64,000 bases of DNA, taken from positions 62,001 through 126,000 of the forward strand of contig FREY01000009.1 of the NCBI GenBank assembly GCA_900143635.1, given 5' to 3'. A program made the translations under genes and the position numbers. Shown here piece after piece: positions 1 through 8,576 of the stretch. The notes beneath the pieces were generated by a model. The model saw nothing but the letters and a program-made list of their open reading frames with translations, ran no database searches and was not told the origin of the DNA. The stretch's first letter is position 1, and each line of letters starts with the position of its first letter. The stretch comes from Rhodobacteraceae bacterium Alg231-04. GTDB lineage: Bacteria; Pseudomonadota; Alphaproteobacteria; Rhodobacterales; Rhodobacteraceae.

Positions 1-1
1 T

Positions 2-628
2 GCCACCCTCGGTGTCATTGCCTCGTCGATCGAAAACGTCGCCACCGAAATCCGCCACATGCAGCGCACCGAGGTGCTGGAAGGCGCGGAATTCTTCTCG
101 ATGGGTCAAAAGGGCTCTTCGGCGATGCCGCACAAGAAGAACCCGGTTCTGACCGAAAACCTGACCGGTCTGGCCCGTCTGGTGCGCATGTCTGTGGTTC
201 CGGCAATGGAAAACGTCGCCCTGTGGCACGAACGTGATATCTCGCACTCCTCGGTTGAGCGCGCGATTGGCCCGGATTCGACCGTGACCCTCGATTTCGC
301 CCTGCACCGTCTGGCAGGCGTCGTCGAAAAGATGATCATCTACCCGCAGAACATGCTCGACAACATGAACAAGTTCCCCGGTCTGGTGATGTCGCAGCGC
401 GTTCTTCTGTCGCTGACACAGGCTGGCGTGTCGCGCGAAGCGGCCTATTCCATGGTGCAGCGCAACGCCCTGAAAGTCTGGGAAGAGCGTCTGGACTTCC
501 GCGAGCTGTTGCTGGCCGACGAAGAGGTTGTTGCGGCCCTTGGCGTTGATGGCATCAACGAGAAATTCGACATGGGCTATCACACCAAACATGTCGACAC
601 GATCTTTGCCCGCGTATTTGGCGAGTAA
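2..628 (+). CDS. purB: Adenylosuccinate lyase, C-terminal part (5' end outside window)
   Basis: Adenylosuccinate lyase acts twice in purine synthesis, releasing fumarate from SAICAR and from adenylosuccinate in the cytoplasm. The reading frame is open from base 2 and contains the fumarate-lyase signature GSSAMPHKKNP near the start of the visible part, followed by the helical C-terminal domain (ERDISHSSVER, then KFPGLVMSQRVLL). About 208 residues are visible, roughly the last half of a protein usually 430-450 residues long. The start lies upstream of the window. A strong hairpin terminator follows 20 bases after the stop, so the gene ends its transcription unit here. Confidence 0.95.
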   Translation, partial: ATLGVIASSIENVATEIRHMQRTEVLEGAEFFSMGQKGSSAMPHKKNPVLTENLTGLARLVRMSVVPAMENVALWHERDISHSSVERAIGPDSTVTLDFALHRLAGVVEKMIIYPQNMLDNMNKFPGLVMSQRVLLSLTQAGVSREAAYSMVQRNALKVWEERLDFRELLLADEEVVAALGVDGINEKFDMGYHTKHVDTIFARVFGE

Positions 629-647
629 TCTCGGCAGCTTTCCGAAC

Positions 648-677
648 AAAGGGCGCAGCTTCGGCTGCGCCCTTTTT
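648..677 (+). terminator. Intrinsic terminator of purB
   Basis: GGGCGCAGC (651-659), loop TTCG, GCTGCGCCC (664-672), flanked by AAA/TTT that extend the stem and followed by a T run. The perfect stem, UUCG tetraloop and U tract make a textbook Rho-independent terminator. Confidence 0.9.
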
Positions 678-763
678 CGTTCAGCGCCCAGGTTTCACAC
701 GCACAATGCGCGGCAAGGCTCTGTTATTGGTATTTAAATTCAATAGCTGATATCTGTCGCGGC

Positions 764-1738
764 ATGAACCTATTCGCCACCTTTGACGAAGCCTTGATCC
801 GCAGCCAAGCGGATGAGTTTCTGTCCAAGATGGGAATATCCGGTAAACCCTTCATCAATTGCCTTCACACAGCGGCCGATCACGGGCGCAACCAGATGGT
901 CTTCACTCTCGCGCTCGAAGGCGGCCTGAACTTCGCAATGAAGAGCGATTTCGTCCCAGGCCAGCAATGGATCGAAAAAGAATTCAACCTGCTAAAGGAT
1001 CTAGAGGCGCATTTCTCAAGAGATGAGAAGTTTGGTGTGATTGCACCTGTATATCTTGGTCGTGATCGCAGCTTTCATGTCACCGCCTTCACCGACGGCC
1101 CAACGGCCAGCGATGTGCTTCATTCGCCCAAGACCCCGCAACAGGCGCGTCAGGTATTCCGGCGGGCCGGAGGCTGGCTGGACCGTCTTCATAGGTTTAC
1201 AACGCCGGAACCACAAAACATCTGGACCAACTGGATTTTCGACGAAATTCAAAACCTGCAGGTTTCAGGCGACCCACGGGCCGAGGAAACGATCTACCGC
1301 CCTTACCTCAGTGCCTTGAGGCAGGATGCCGAACAGTTTCAGGAACACCCCTGCGAGCGGGTCTTCTCCCATGCAGATTTTCATGGGCGTAACCTCATTT
1401 TGGCCAATGGCAAAACCGTTGGTCTGGATCTCGCCTATGCGCATGAAAAACCAGCGCTTTACGATGTCGTTGATTTTCTGATGGAAGATCTTCGCCTACC
1501 CGGTGCGGCCCATCAGATTGGCCCCGGTGGGATACGAACAGAAAGCTGGGACTATTTTTTCAAACTCTACCGCCACCCAATCCCCGCTCCTCTGATGAAC
1601 TTTCACCTGCGGGCCGCTTTGCTGATACGGCTCTTAAAGATCACCAAAACCAATTATGCCAACAGTGCCTATAAGAAGGCCCAGTTTCACACCATACTCC
1701 ATCGGATGGAATGTGCCTTCAGCCTGCCGCTGGGGTGA
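764..1738 (+). CDS. APH-type phosphotransferase family protein
   Basis: This 324-residue protein looks like a member of the aminoglycoside phosphotransferase / choline kinase superfamily. The catalytic loop HADFHGRN begins near residue 203 (Brenner-type HxDxxxxN), and GLDLAY near residue 220 supplies the expected metal-binding Asp of the DxD/E-like segment. The N-terminal lobe is poorly conserved. The substrate cannot be told from sequence; in such isolated genes it may be a sugar, an amino alcohol or a surface-polymer precursor rather than an antibiotic. The gene stands alone between the purB terminator and a secreted TPR protein and seems slightly AT-richer than its neighbours, which could mean more recent acquisition. 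Confidence 0.7.
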   Translation: MNLFATFDEALIRSQADEFLSKMGISGKPFINCLHTAADHGRNQMVFTLALEGGLNFAMKSDFVPGQQWIEKEFNLLKDLEAHFSRDEKFGVIAPVYLGRDRSFHVTAFTDGPTASDVLHSPKTPQQARQVFRRAGGWLDRLHRFTTPEPQNIWTNWIFDEIQNLQVSGDPRAEETIYRPYLSALRQDAEQFQEHPCERVFSHADFHGRNLILANGKTVGLDLAYAHEKPALYDVVDFLMEDLRLPGAAHQIGPGGIRTESWDYFFKLYRHPIPAPLMNFHLRAALLIRLLKITKTNYANSAYKKAQFHTILHRMECAFSLPLG

Positions 1739-1856
1739 CTTGCCTTTGCGGGCTGTCTTCATATGAAAACTGAAGGTCCTCGCGGGAATGTGATTAAGGA
1801 TCTGGGCCACTCCGGGTTTTGATGCCAATCGAGATTAACCCCGACCGGAGATTTTC

Positions 1857-2396
1857 ATGCGCATTTTAATGATTGTTGGTGCCCTCGCCCTGTCATTCCC
1901 GACATTGGCACTTGCAGCGGGTGATGAAGACAGCAGCCCACCCAAACCCACTAACACCACAAAAACCTGCAAGGGCGTGAAGGTCTGGGACGACGACAAG
2001 GGGCGTTGCGTGCGCCCCAAAAACTCCTCACTGGATCAAGATGACCTTTATGGCGCGGTTCGCGAACTGGCCTATGCCGGACGATATAAGGACGCGCAGG
2101 GCGTCCTGCTGGCTATGGCAGATCAGCAAGACAGTCGCGTCTTGACCTATTGGGGCTTTACCCATCGCAAACTGGGCCGCGAGGATCTGTCACTCAGCTA
2201 TTACACGCAGGCCATCGCACAGGATCCCGGCAATCTGCTGGCCCGGTCATATATGGGCCAGGGTTATGTCGAGGCAGGCCAGATGGCGCAGGCGCTGGAA
2301 CAGTGGCAGCAGATCCGCGCCCATGGCGGTACCGGCAGCTGGGCCGAGACATCTCTGCGCACAGCGCTCGAAAACGGATCAACTTATAGCTACTGA
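1857..2396 (+). CDS. Secreted tetratricopeptide repeat protein
   Basis: A 179-residue protein with an N-terminal signal peptide (hydrophobic residues 3-18, likely cleavage after ALAA near residue 21), so probably periplasmic. Residues about 60-160 form TPR-like helix pairs: LAYAGRYKDAQGVL, YWGFTHRKLGREDLSLSYY and SYMGQGYVEAGQMAQALEQW all carry the W/L-G-Y-A-F spacing of TPRs. A short Cys pair (KTCKGVKVWDDDKGRCV) just after the signal region could form a disulfide. TPRs mediate protein-protein contacts; no specific partner is indicated. It is monocistronic in appearance, and its role is unknown. Confidence 0.75.
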   Translation: MRILMIVGALALSFPTLALAAGDEDSSPPKPTNTTKTCKGVKVWDDDKGRCVRPKNSSLDQDDLYGAVRELAYAGRYKDAQGVLLAMADQQDSRVLTYWGFTHRKLGREDLSLSYYTQAIAQDPGNLLARSYMGQGYVEAGQMAQALEQWQQIRAHGGTGSWAETSLRTALENGSTYSY

Positions 2397-2473
2397 TTTC
2401 AGTCTTTCTTTACGGCTCGCCGGTTAACTAGCTTCTGACGCAAGAGAGAATCTCTGAAGACAAGAGGCGAAAC

Positions 2474-3616
2474 ATGCCGCAAGACATGGATATGGACTTG
2501 GATCTTGGCCTGGCTCTGCCAATGGCCTTTGACCCGACACCTTCAGCTGGGCTGCCAGCAATGACCGGAGGCGCAGATGCGCCGCCGCCAGCGCCGTTGC
2601 AGCCGGCAAATATCTCAAACCGGGCCAAGGCTGCAATTATCGTCCGCCTGCTGATCAACGAAGGGGCCGATATCCCCATCGAGGAACTGCCTGATGACCT
2701 GCAGCTGGCCCTGACCCAGCAGATGGGCCAGATGGGGCTGGTGGACCGCGACACATTGCATTCCGTGGCCTCGGAATTTGCCGATCAGCTGGACAATGTC
2801 GGCCTGGCCTTCACCAAGGGGCTCGCCGGTGCGCTAACCTCGATGGAGGGTAAGATCAGCCGCCACACCGCCTCGCGCCTGCGCAAGGAGGCCGGGGTGC
2901 GCCAATTCGGAAACCCGTGGGAACGCCTGCGCGATCTGCCTGCCGAAGATCTGGCCGAACTGGCCGAGGCCGAAAGCACCGAGGTAGCGGCCGTTCTCCT
3001 GTCCAAGCTGGACACCAACAAAGCCGCCAAAATGCTGGCCCATCTGCCCGGCCCCACCGCCCGCCGCATCACCTATGCGGTCAGCCATACCAGCGCCGTG
3101 ACACCGGAAACGGTGGACCGGATCGGCCTGTCCCTGGCCGCGCAGGTGGACGGACGCCCGGAAATCGAATTCGCCCAGACTCCCGGCCAGCGTGTCGGTG
3201 CCATCCTCACCGAGGCCAATGCCGCCAAACGCGAAGAAGTGCTGAACGCATTGGACGAAGAGGATGAGGCATTTGCCAAGGATGTGCGCAAGTCGATCTT
3301 CACCTTCGCATTGATCCACAGCCGCGTGGCCGCCAAGGATATTCCGGCGGTGATCCGGACCGTGCCGCAGCCCGACCTTGTCACCTGCATCGCATTCGCC
3401 AAGGACGAAGACGACGTCAAAAGCGTCGAATTCATCCTCGAGAGTATTTCTGCCCGTATGGCCGGAAACCTACGCGAAGAAGCCAATGATGTTGGCGCGG
3501 TCCGTCAGGCCGATGGCGAAGAAGCGATGAGCATCATCATGCGCTTTATCCGCGATATGGTCACCAATGGGGACATCACCCTGCTTGACCCGGCCGAAGA
3601 TCAGGACGAGGAGTAA
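2474..3616 (+). CDS. FliG-like flagellar motor switch protein
   Basis: The 380-residue protein matches FliG in domain order. After a Pro/Ala-rich extension of about 50 residues comes an N-domain-like stretch (NRAKAAIIVRLLINEGADIP). A middle domain follows around residues 170-215 (VLLSKLDTNKAAKMLAHLP, resembling the FliG pattern of a Leu-rich helix then a few-residue turn). The C-domain near residues 255-370 has EEDEAFAKDVRKSIFTF and later GAVRQADGEEAMSIIMRFIRDM, which parallels the FliG torque helix region and its last helix. FliG joins the MS ring to the C ring at the cytoplasmic face and contacts the stators. No other flagellar gene is nearby, and the N-terminal extension is unusual, so it could be a divergent paralogue rather than the motor protein itself. 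Confidence 0.65.
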   Translation: MPQDMDMDLDLGLALPMAFDPTPSAGLPAMTGGADAPPPAPLQPANISNRAKAAIIVRLLINEGADIPIEELPDDLQLALTQQMGQMGLVDRDTLHSVASEFADQLDNVGLAFTKGLAGALTSMEGKISRHTASRLRKEAGVRQFGNPWERLRDLPAEDLAELAEAESTEVAAVLLSKLDTNKAAKMLAHLPGPTARRITYAVSHTSAVTPETVDRIGLSLAAQVDGRPEIEFAQTPGQRVGAILTEANAAKREEVLNALDEEDEAFAKDVRKSIFTFALIHSRVAAKDIPAVIRTVPQPDLVTCIAFAKDEDDVKSVEFILESISARMAGNLREEANDVGAVRQADGEEAMSIIMRFIRDMVTNGDITLLDPAEDQDEE

Positions 3617-3627
3617 GGCGCAATTGT

Positions 3628-3650
3628 TGTCCACCGATCTCCGGTGGACA
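3628..3650. repeat. Nine-base-pair hairpin between the FliG-like and acyltransferase genes
   Basis: TGTCCACCG (3628-3636) and CGGTGGACA (3642-3650) pair perfectly around a 5-base loop, 11 bases after the FliG-like stop. No T run follows on either strand, so it is not a classical terminator; it could stabilise the 3' end of the upstream mRNA or act with Rho. Confidence 0.45.
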
Positions 3651-3722
3651 GCTTGTACCGCCTTCGGTCAGGTCGTATGATCAGGGACTTGCCCGCATTT
3701 CGATCTGAAGGCCGCCGTCTCG

Positions 3723-4649
3723 ATGCCCGTGAATACCTCCAAGCTGTCATTTCGGGCCCGTGCCGGATATTTTTCAGCCAATCTGTTCCTGCGCGCCGTC
3801 CTCGGGCTGGCCGGGCTGATCCCCTACCACCTGCGGGTTCCCGCCATGGGCTGGCTGGTCGATACCCTTGCGCCACTGGCCGGTTTTCACCGCCGTGTTC
3901 GCAAAAACCTGGCTCTGACCTGCCCCGAATTGCCCGAAGCCGAAGTGCGCCGCCTGTGCCATGAGGTCTGCAGCAACGCCGGCCGCAGCCTGACGGAACT
4001 CTACGCCGGGCAACCCTTCATCGACCGTGCGCTGGCCGCGCCTATCTCCGGGCCGGGCCTGCAGGCTTTGAAAAAAGCCCGTGCTGAGGGCCGCCCGGTT
4101 GTTCTGGTCACCGGTCATTTCGGCAATTACGATGTCGCCCGTGCAAACCTGATCGGCCGCGGTCACGCTATGGGCGCATTGTACCGGCGCATGGCGAACC
4201 CCTATTTCAACGACCACTATGTTCGAAAAATGGAGGCCATCGGCACGCCGATGTTCGAACAGGGGCGCCGTGGCATGGTCGAACTGGTGCGCCACCTCAA
4301 AGGTGGCGGCATTGTCGCCATTGTCGCCGATCTGCATGTCAACCGCGGTAAGCCACTAAACTTCTTCGGTAAATCCGCGCTGACCTCTACTGTCCCCGCC
4401 GAAATGGCGCTCAAGCAGAACGCCGCACTCATCCCGGTCTATTCGGTACGGCAGGACAACGGGCTCGATTTTGAAATCACCTTTTTGCCGGAAATCCCCC
4501 ACAGCGACCCCATCACCATGACACAGGAGATTTGCGATGGGCTGGAAGCGCTCATTCGGCAGCATATGGGGCAATGGTTCTGGATTCACCGTCGCTGGAA
4601 ACCGCCCCACCCGCCCAAGATCAAGGGCCGCAAAGTCCCTGCCGATTAG
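3723..4649 (+). CDS. LpxL/HtrB-family lipid A acyltransferase
   Basis: Members of this family transfer a secondary acyl chain from acyl-ACP to the lipid A precursor at the inner membrane. The 308-residue length is typical. The catalytic H-x4-D/E motif is HFGNYD with His near residue 131. Later family landmarks are also present: GRRGMVELVRHL, GGGIVAIVADLHVNRGKPLNFFGK and the C-terminal QWFWIHRRWKPP. A hydrophobic segment near residues 18-40 serves as membrane anchor. The 3' end overlaps the convergent DUF1223 gene by 4 bases. Which acyl chain or position is modified cannot be told from the sequence. Confidence 0.85.
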   Translation: MPVNTSKLSFRARAGYFSANLFLRAVLGLAGLIPYHLRVPAMGWLVDTLAPLAGFHRRVRKNLALTCPELPEAEVRRLCHEVCSNAGRSLTELYAGQPFIDRALAAPISGPGLQALKKARAEGRPVVLVTGHFGNYDVARANLIGRGHAMGALYRRMANPYFNDHYVRKMEAIGTPMFEQGRRGMVELVRHLKGGGIVAIVADLHVNRGKPLNFFGKSALTSTVPAEMALKQNAALIPVYSVRQDNGLDFEITFLPEIPHSDPITMTQEICDGLEALIRQHMGQWFWIHRRWKPPHPPKIKGRKVPAD

Positions 4650-5347
4650 TCAAGTCGCCGGGCCGCGACAATGGCCCCGTGATCCGGGCGCTGAACCAGA
4701 ATGGCCGCGTCCAGACCACTGATCACAGGCACTGAGAGGCTGGTATCTTCGCGCCCATCCCAAGTGCCCAAGACGCGCAGTTCTTCGACCACATTTGCAT
4801 ATGTCATGCGCCGCCCGGCCAGCTCTCCGCGGGTGATTTCTATGGTTTTCAGCGGTGCATAGCGGACAAGCAGAACGCTGTAGCCCTCGTTATCCTGCCC
4901 GCTGGTGGGCCGCAGAGTGATATGCAGTTTGTCGCCGCTGCGCTGCGTTGAGATATCCACCGGTGCGGTCGCTTTTTGATGTTTGGCAACCAGATCCATC
5001 ACCGCTGCGGCATCCGCCCCGACAACATCTTCCTGCCCCATGACAATCATCTGCGGCGTGTAGATCATGTTGCGGCCGGCCGTCTGCGCATAGGCCTTTT
5101 GCCGTTTGGTATGGGCCGGGTCGGCAAACTGGTCCTTCCAGCCGATATAATCCCAATAGTCCACATGCAGCGCCAGCGGCAGCACGTCATCGCGTTGCGC
5201 CAGTTCGTGCAGGATCGCATCGGCCGGCGGGCAGGAGGAACAGCCTTGCGAGGTGAACAGCTCCACAACAACCGGGTGTTGTTCCTGGGCAAAAGCGGCA
5301 GGCGCGGCCAGCAGGCCGGCAAGGAAAAGGGCGGAAAGGCGTTTCAT
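4646..5347 (-). CDS. DUF1223 secreted thioredoxin-like protein
   Basis: A 233-residue protein with a cleavable signal peptide (residues 1-20, ending AAFA). The mature start is followed by VVVELFTSQGCSSCPPAD, the hallmark of DUF1223, with a CxxC pair at residues 36 and 39 in a thioredoxin-like position. HVDYWDYIGWKDQFA and YTPQMIVMG are further family blocks. The fold suggests a periplasmic redox role, but the function of DUF1223 is not established. The gene converges with the lipid A acyltransferase gene (4-base overlap), and no terminator lies between them. Confidence 0.85.
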   Translation of the reverse strand: MKRLSALFLAGLLAAPAAFAQEQHPVVVELFTSQGCSSCPPADAILHELAQRDDVLPLALHVDYWDYIGWKDQFADPAHTKRQKAYAQTAGRNMIYTPQMIVMGQEDVVGADAAAVMDLVAKHQKATAPVDISTQRSGDKLHITLRPTSGQDNEGYSVLLVRYAPLKTIEITRGELAGRRMTYANVVEELRVLGTWDGREDTSLSVPVISGLDAAILVQRPDHGAIVAARRLD

Positions 5348-5423
5348 AAGGAACCGGGATAAGTGCGTGTTCCCAAGACTTATCTTTCCCGCCCTTCAAT
5401 AACCAATCAAGGTTTTGAGAGCC

Positions 5424-5458
5424 AAAAGAGAGGGGGCAGCCTTTCGGCCGCCCCCTCT
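5424..5458 (-). terminator. Intrinsic terminator of acnB
   Basis: AGAGGGGGC (5429-5437) and GCCCCCTCT (5450-5458) form a GC-rich stem. Read on the minus strand it is followed by CTTTT, and it lies about 43 bases past the acnB stop. Confidence 0.8.
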
Positions 5459-5500
5459 GGTTGATGCGCTCGGCTGCCCCGAAAGGGCGCACCGAAGTCC

Positions 5501-8293
5501 TTAGAAGTGGACCGAGCGGGGCCCTGCGGGCTTTTCCGCAGGCGGCGCGAACTTGGTCAGGTCGATGCCTTCGACGGCGGTCTTGTATTCTTCCAGCGTG
5601 GGCGTGCGGCCCAAGATCGCGGAGAGAACGACCAGCGGGGTAGATGCCAGCAGCGATTCACCCTTCTTGGTATTGCTGTCGGCAACAACACGGCCCTGGA
5701 ACAGGCGGGTCGAGGTGGCCAGAACGGTGTCGCCCTTGGCGGCCTTTTCCTGGTTGCCCATGCAGAGGTTACAGCCCGGACGCTCGAGGTAGAGGATGTT
5801 CTCATACTCGGTGCGCGCCGCGGTCTTTGGGGCTGCGTCGTCGAATTCGAAGCCGGAGTACTTCTGCAGCACTTCCCAGTCGCCCTCTTCCTTCAACTCG
5901 TCGATGATGTTGTAGGTCGGAGCAGCCAGAACCAGCGGAGCCTTGAACTCAACCTTGCCGTTGGCGCTCTCCAGATTGCGCAGCATCTGGGCGACGATCT
6001 TCACGTCCCCCTTGTGCACCATGCAGGAGCCGACAAAACCCAGGTCCACCTTCTTCTCTGCCTTGTAGAAGGAGATCGGGCGGATGGTGTCATGCGTGTA
6101 GCGCTTGGAGACATCGGCGTTGTTGACATCCGGGTCGGCGATCATCGGCTCGACGATCTGATCCAGATCCACCACCACTTCGGCGAAGTATTTGGCGTTG
6201 GCATCGGCGGTCAGGGCGGGCTTTTCACCCGACTTGATTTCGGCGATGCGCTGATCTGCTTTGGCGATCAGCGAGGCCAGCATGCCGTTGTCATGCTCCA
6301 TCCCCTTGTCGACCATGATCTGGATGCGCGACTTGGCCAATTCCAGAGAGCCGATCAGCGTATCATCGTTGGAGATACAGACAGAGGCTTTCGCCTTCAT
6401 CTCGGCGGTCCAGTCGGTAAAGGTGAAGGCCTGGTCAGCCAGCAGCGTGCCAATGTGCACTTCGATCACCCGGCCCTGGAAGACGTTGTCGCCGTGCTGT
6501 TCCAGCATCTGCAACTGGGTGGCGTGCACCACGTCGCGGAAGTCCATGTGATCAGCCATCTGGCCCTTGAAGGTCACCTTGACCGATTCCGGGATCGGCA
6601 TCGAGGCTTCACCGGTTGCCAGCGCCAGCGCCACGGTGCCCGAGTCCGCGCCAAAGGCGACGCCCTTGGACATCCGGGTGTGGCTGTCGCCGCCGATGAT
6701 CACGTCCCAGTCGCTGACGGTGATGTCGTTCAGCACCTTGTGGATCACGTCGGTCATCGCGTGATACTGGCCCTTCGGGTCGCGGCCGGTGACCAGACCG
6801 AAGTTGTTCATGAACTTCATCAGGCGCGGGGTGTTGGCCTGTGCCTTCAGGTCCCACACGGATGCGGTGTGACAGCCCGACTGGTAAGCGCCGTCAACGC
6901 TGGGCGACACGACAGTGGCGGCCATCGCTTCCAGTTCCTGCATGGTCATCAGACCGGTGGTGTCCTGCGAGCCGACAATGTTCACGGCCACACGCACGTC
7001 GGAACCTGCGTGCAGGGTCTTGCCCGGCGTGTTGCCGCGGGCATTGGCGTTGAAGATTTTTTCAACTGCAGTCAGGCCCTGGCCGTCGTGGCTGATTTCC
7101 TTGGACGGAGCAAAGGCCGACTTCAGTTCAATACCCAGCGCTTCACAGGCGAAAGTCTGCAGCTTCTTGCCGAAGACAATGGCGTAAGAGCCGCCGGCCT
7201 TCATGAACTCCATTTTCTGCGGCGTGAACGACCCGGCCATATCGACCAGCTCTTCGCTGCCGTCTGCAGAATAGAGTTTCTTTTCCTTGGTGTTGATCTT
7301 CAGAACGGTGCCCGTCTCGACAGAATACTTCTGCTCAAGGATCGCGTTGCCGTCGTTGTTGAGGATCGGCTCGCCGTTCTCGTCAACTTTCTTGACCCAG
7401 TTCTTCAGGTCGACACCGATGCCGCCGGTCACGCCCACGGTGGTCAGGAAGATCGGCGAGATACCATTGGTGCCCGCAACAACCGGCGCGTAGTTCACGA
7501 ACGGAACGTAAGGGCTGGCCTTTTTACCGGTCCAGAGTGCCACGTTGTTGACGCCGGACATCCGCGACGATCCCACGCCCATGGTGCCTTTTTCGGCGAT
7601 CAGCATCACGCGCGCGTTCGGGTGCTGGATCTTCAGCGCTTCGATTTCTTTCTGCGCGGCTTCCGAGATCATGCACTTACCGTGCAATTCACGGTCGGCG
7701 CGCGAATGCGCCTGGTTGCCGGGCGACAGAAGGTCGGTAGAGATATCGCCTTCGCCGGCGATATAGGTGACGATTTCGACCTCTTCGTCGATCTCGGGCA
7801 GCTTGGTGAAGAATTCCGCGTCGGCGTAGCTTTCGACCAGATCCTTGATGATGGCGTTGCCTGCCTCCAGACCAGCCTTCAGGCGGTCGGTGTCGGCTTC
7901 ATAGAGGAAAACTTGCGTCTTCAGCACGTCGGCGGCGGCTTTGGCAGTGGCCTCATCGTCACCCAGAGCCAGATCCAGCAGGACCTCAACCGAGGGGCCG
8001 CCCTTCATGTGCGAAAGCAGTTCAAAGGCAAATTCCGGCGAAATCTCTTCGAGGGCGACCTTGCCCAGAATGACGTCCTTGAGGAACTTTGCCTTCACGG
8101 CTGCCGCACTCGTGGTGCCGGGCAACGTGTTGTAAATAAAGAAGTTCAGCGAGTCTTCGCGGTGTGCGTGCCCGGTGTCTTCGATCTGGGCAATCAGCTC
8201 TTGCACCAGGGCGCCATCATCGATGGGCTTGGGGTGCAGGCCTTGCTCTTTGCGGGTTTCAATTTCCGTTAGGTAGTCGGTGTACAAGCTCAT
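5501..8293 (-). CDS. acnB: Aconitate hydratase B (bifunctional aconitase / 2-methylisocitrate dehydratase)
   Basis: AcnB interconverts citrate and isocitrate in the TCA cycle and often also dehydrates 2-methylisocitrate. I chose the ATG at 8293 (protein starts MSLYTDYLTEIETRKE, the usual AcnB N terminus, with AGGGA upstream) over a TTG 18 bases earlier. The 930-residue product has the N-terminal helical HEAT-like domain of AcnB. SGCHTASVWDL carries one cluster-ligand Cys, and GCNLCMGNQ near residues 840-847 supplies the other two Cys ligands of the 4Fe-4S cluster. GGDSHTRMSKG is the conserved substrate-binding segment. It is longer than the E. coli protein (865 residues), with extra sequence mid-protein around the VDENGEPILNNDG segment. 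It is divergent to acnA and ends at its own terminator. Confidence 0.96.
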   Translation of the reverse strand: MSLYTDYLTEIETRKEQGLHPKPIDDGALVQELIAQIEDTGHAHREDSLNFFIYNTLPGTTSAAAVKAKFLKDVILGKVALEEISPEFAFELLSHMKGGPSVEVLLDLALGDDEATAKAAADVLKTQVFLYEADTDRLKAGLEAGNAIIKDLVESYADAEFFTKLPEIDEEVEIVTYIAGEGDISTDLLSPGNQAHSRADRELHGKCMISEAAQKEIEALKIQHPNARVMLIAEKGTMGVGSSRMSGVNNVALWTGKKASPYVPFVNYAPVVAGTNGISPIFLTTVGVTGGIGVDLKNWVKKVDENGEPILNNDGNAILEQKYSVETGTVLKINTKEKKLYSADGSEELVDMAGSFTPQKMEFMKAGGSYAIVFGKKLQTFACEALGIELKSAFAPSKEISHDGQGLTAVEKIFNANARGNTPGKTLHAGSDVRVAVNIVGSQDTTGLMTMQELEAMAATVVSPSVDGAYQSGCHTASVWDLKAQANTPRLMKFMNNFGLVTGRDPKGQYHAMTDVIHKVLNDITVSDWDVIIGGDSHTRMSKGVAFGADSGTVALALATGEASMPIPESVKVTFKGQMADHMDFRDVVHATQLQMLEQHGDNVFQGRVIEVHIGTLLADQAFTFTDWTAEMKAKASVCISNDDTLIGSLELAKSRIQIMVDKGMEHDNGMLASLIAKADQRIAEIKSGEKPALTADANAKYFAEVVVDLDQIVEPMIADPDVNNADVSKRYTHDTIRPISFYKAEKKVDLGFVGSCMVHKGDVKIVAQMLRNLESANGKVEFKAPLVLAAPTYNIIDELKEEGDWEVLQKYSGFEFDDAAPKTAARTEYENILYLERPGCNLCMGNQEKAAKGDTVLATSTRLFQGRVVADSNTKKGESLLASTPLVVLSAILGRTPTLEEYKTAVEGIDLTKFAPPAEKPAGPRSVHF

Positions 8294-8372
8294 GACGATC
8301 CCTAGACTCAAAGTGTGTCATACATTGACGCCCGCAGACCGGCCTGATCGGCCGACTCGGGGTTCAATCTTT

Positions 8373-8389
8373 GTATGCCGTGGTATACT
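8373..8389. promoter_or_regulatory. Dyad and possible -10 element between acnB and acnA
   Basis: The 283-base divergent spacer contains GTATGCCGTGGTATAC (8373-8388), an imperfect dyad with GTAT/ATAC ends. The included TATACT (8384-8389) could be a -10 hexamer reading toward acnA. The overlap of a dyad and a -10-like hexamer fits a repressor site, but no start site is known and the -35 is weak. Confidence 0.35.
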
Positions 8390-8576
8390 ATCAAAACTGC
8401 CGTTGCAAGACAGCCTTCCGTGGCAAGTTGACCTACCTGATCCCTGCCCTGAAATACAGCCGTTTCCTGTCTATCTGCGCCCATAATTCAAATGTGGCCG
8501 GCAAAACCTTACCAGTGGCCTGACTTCGTGCTTATGCTTGCGGCACAAGCAATCCGCCACCCCAGGGAGCCTCCCC

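Noticed and set aside
5507-8272. A 921-codon open frame on the plus strand opposite acnB
   Set aside because: It lies fully antisense to a certain gene, its product is rich in Arg, His and Gln with no domain, and it is the usual result of high third-position GC on the other strand.
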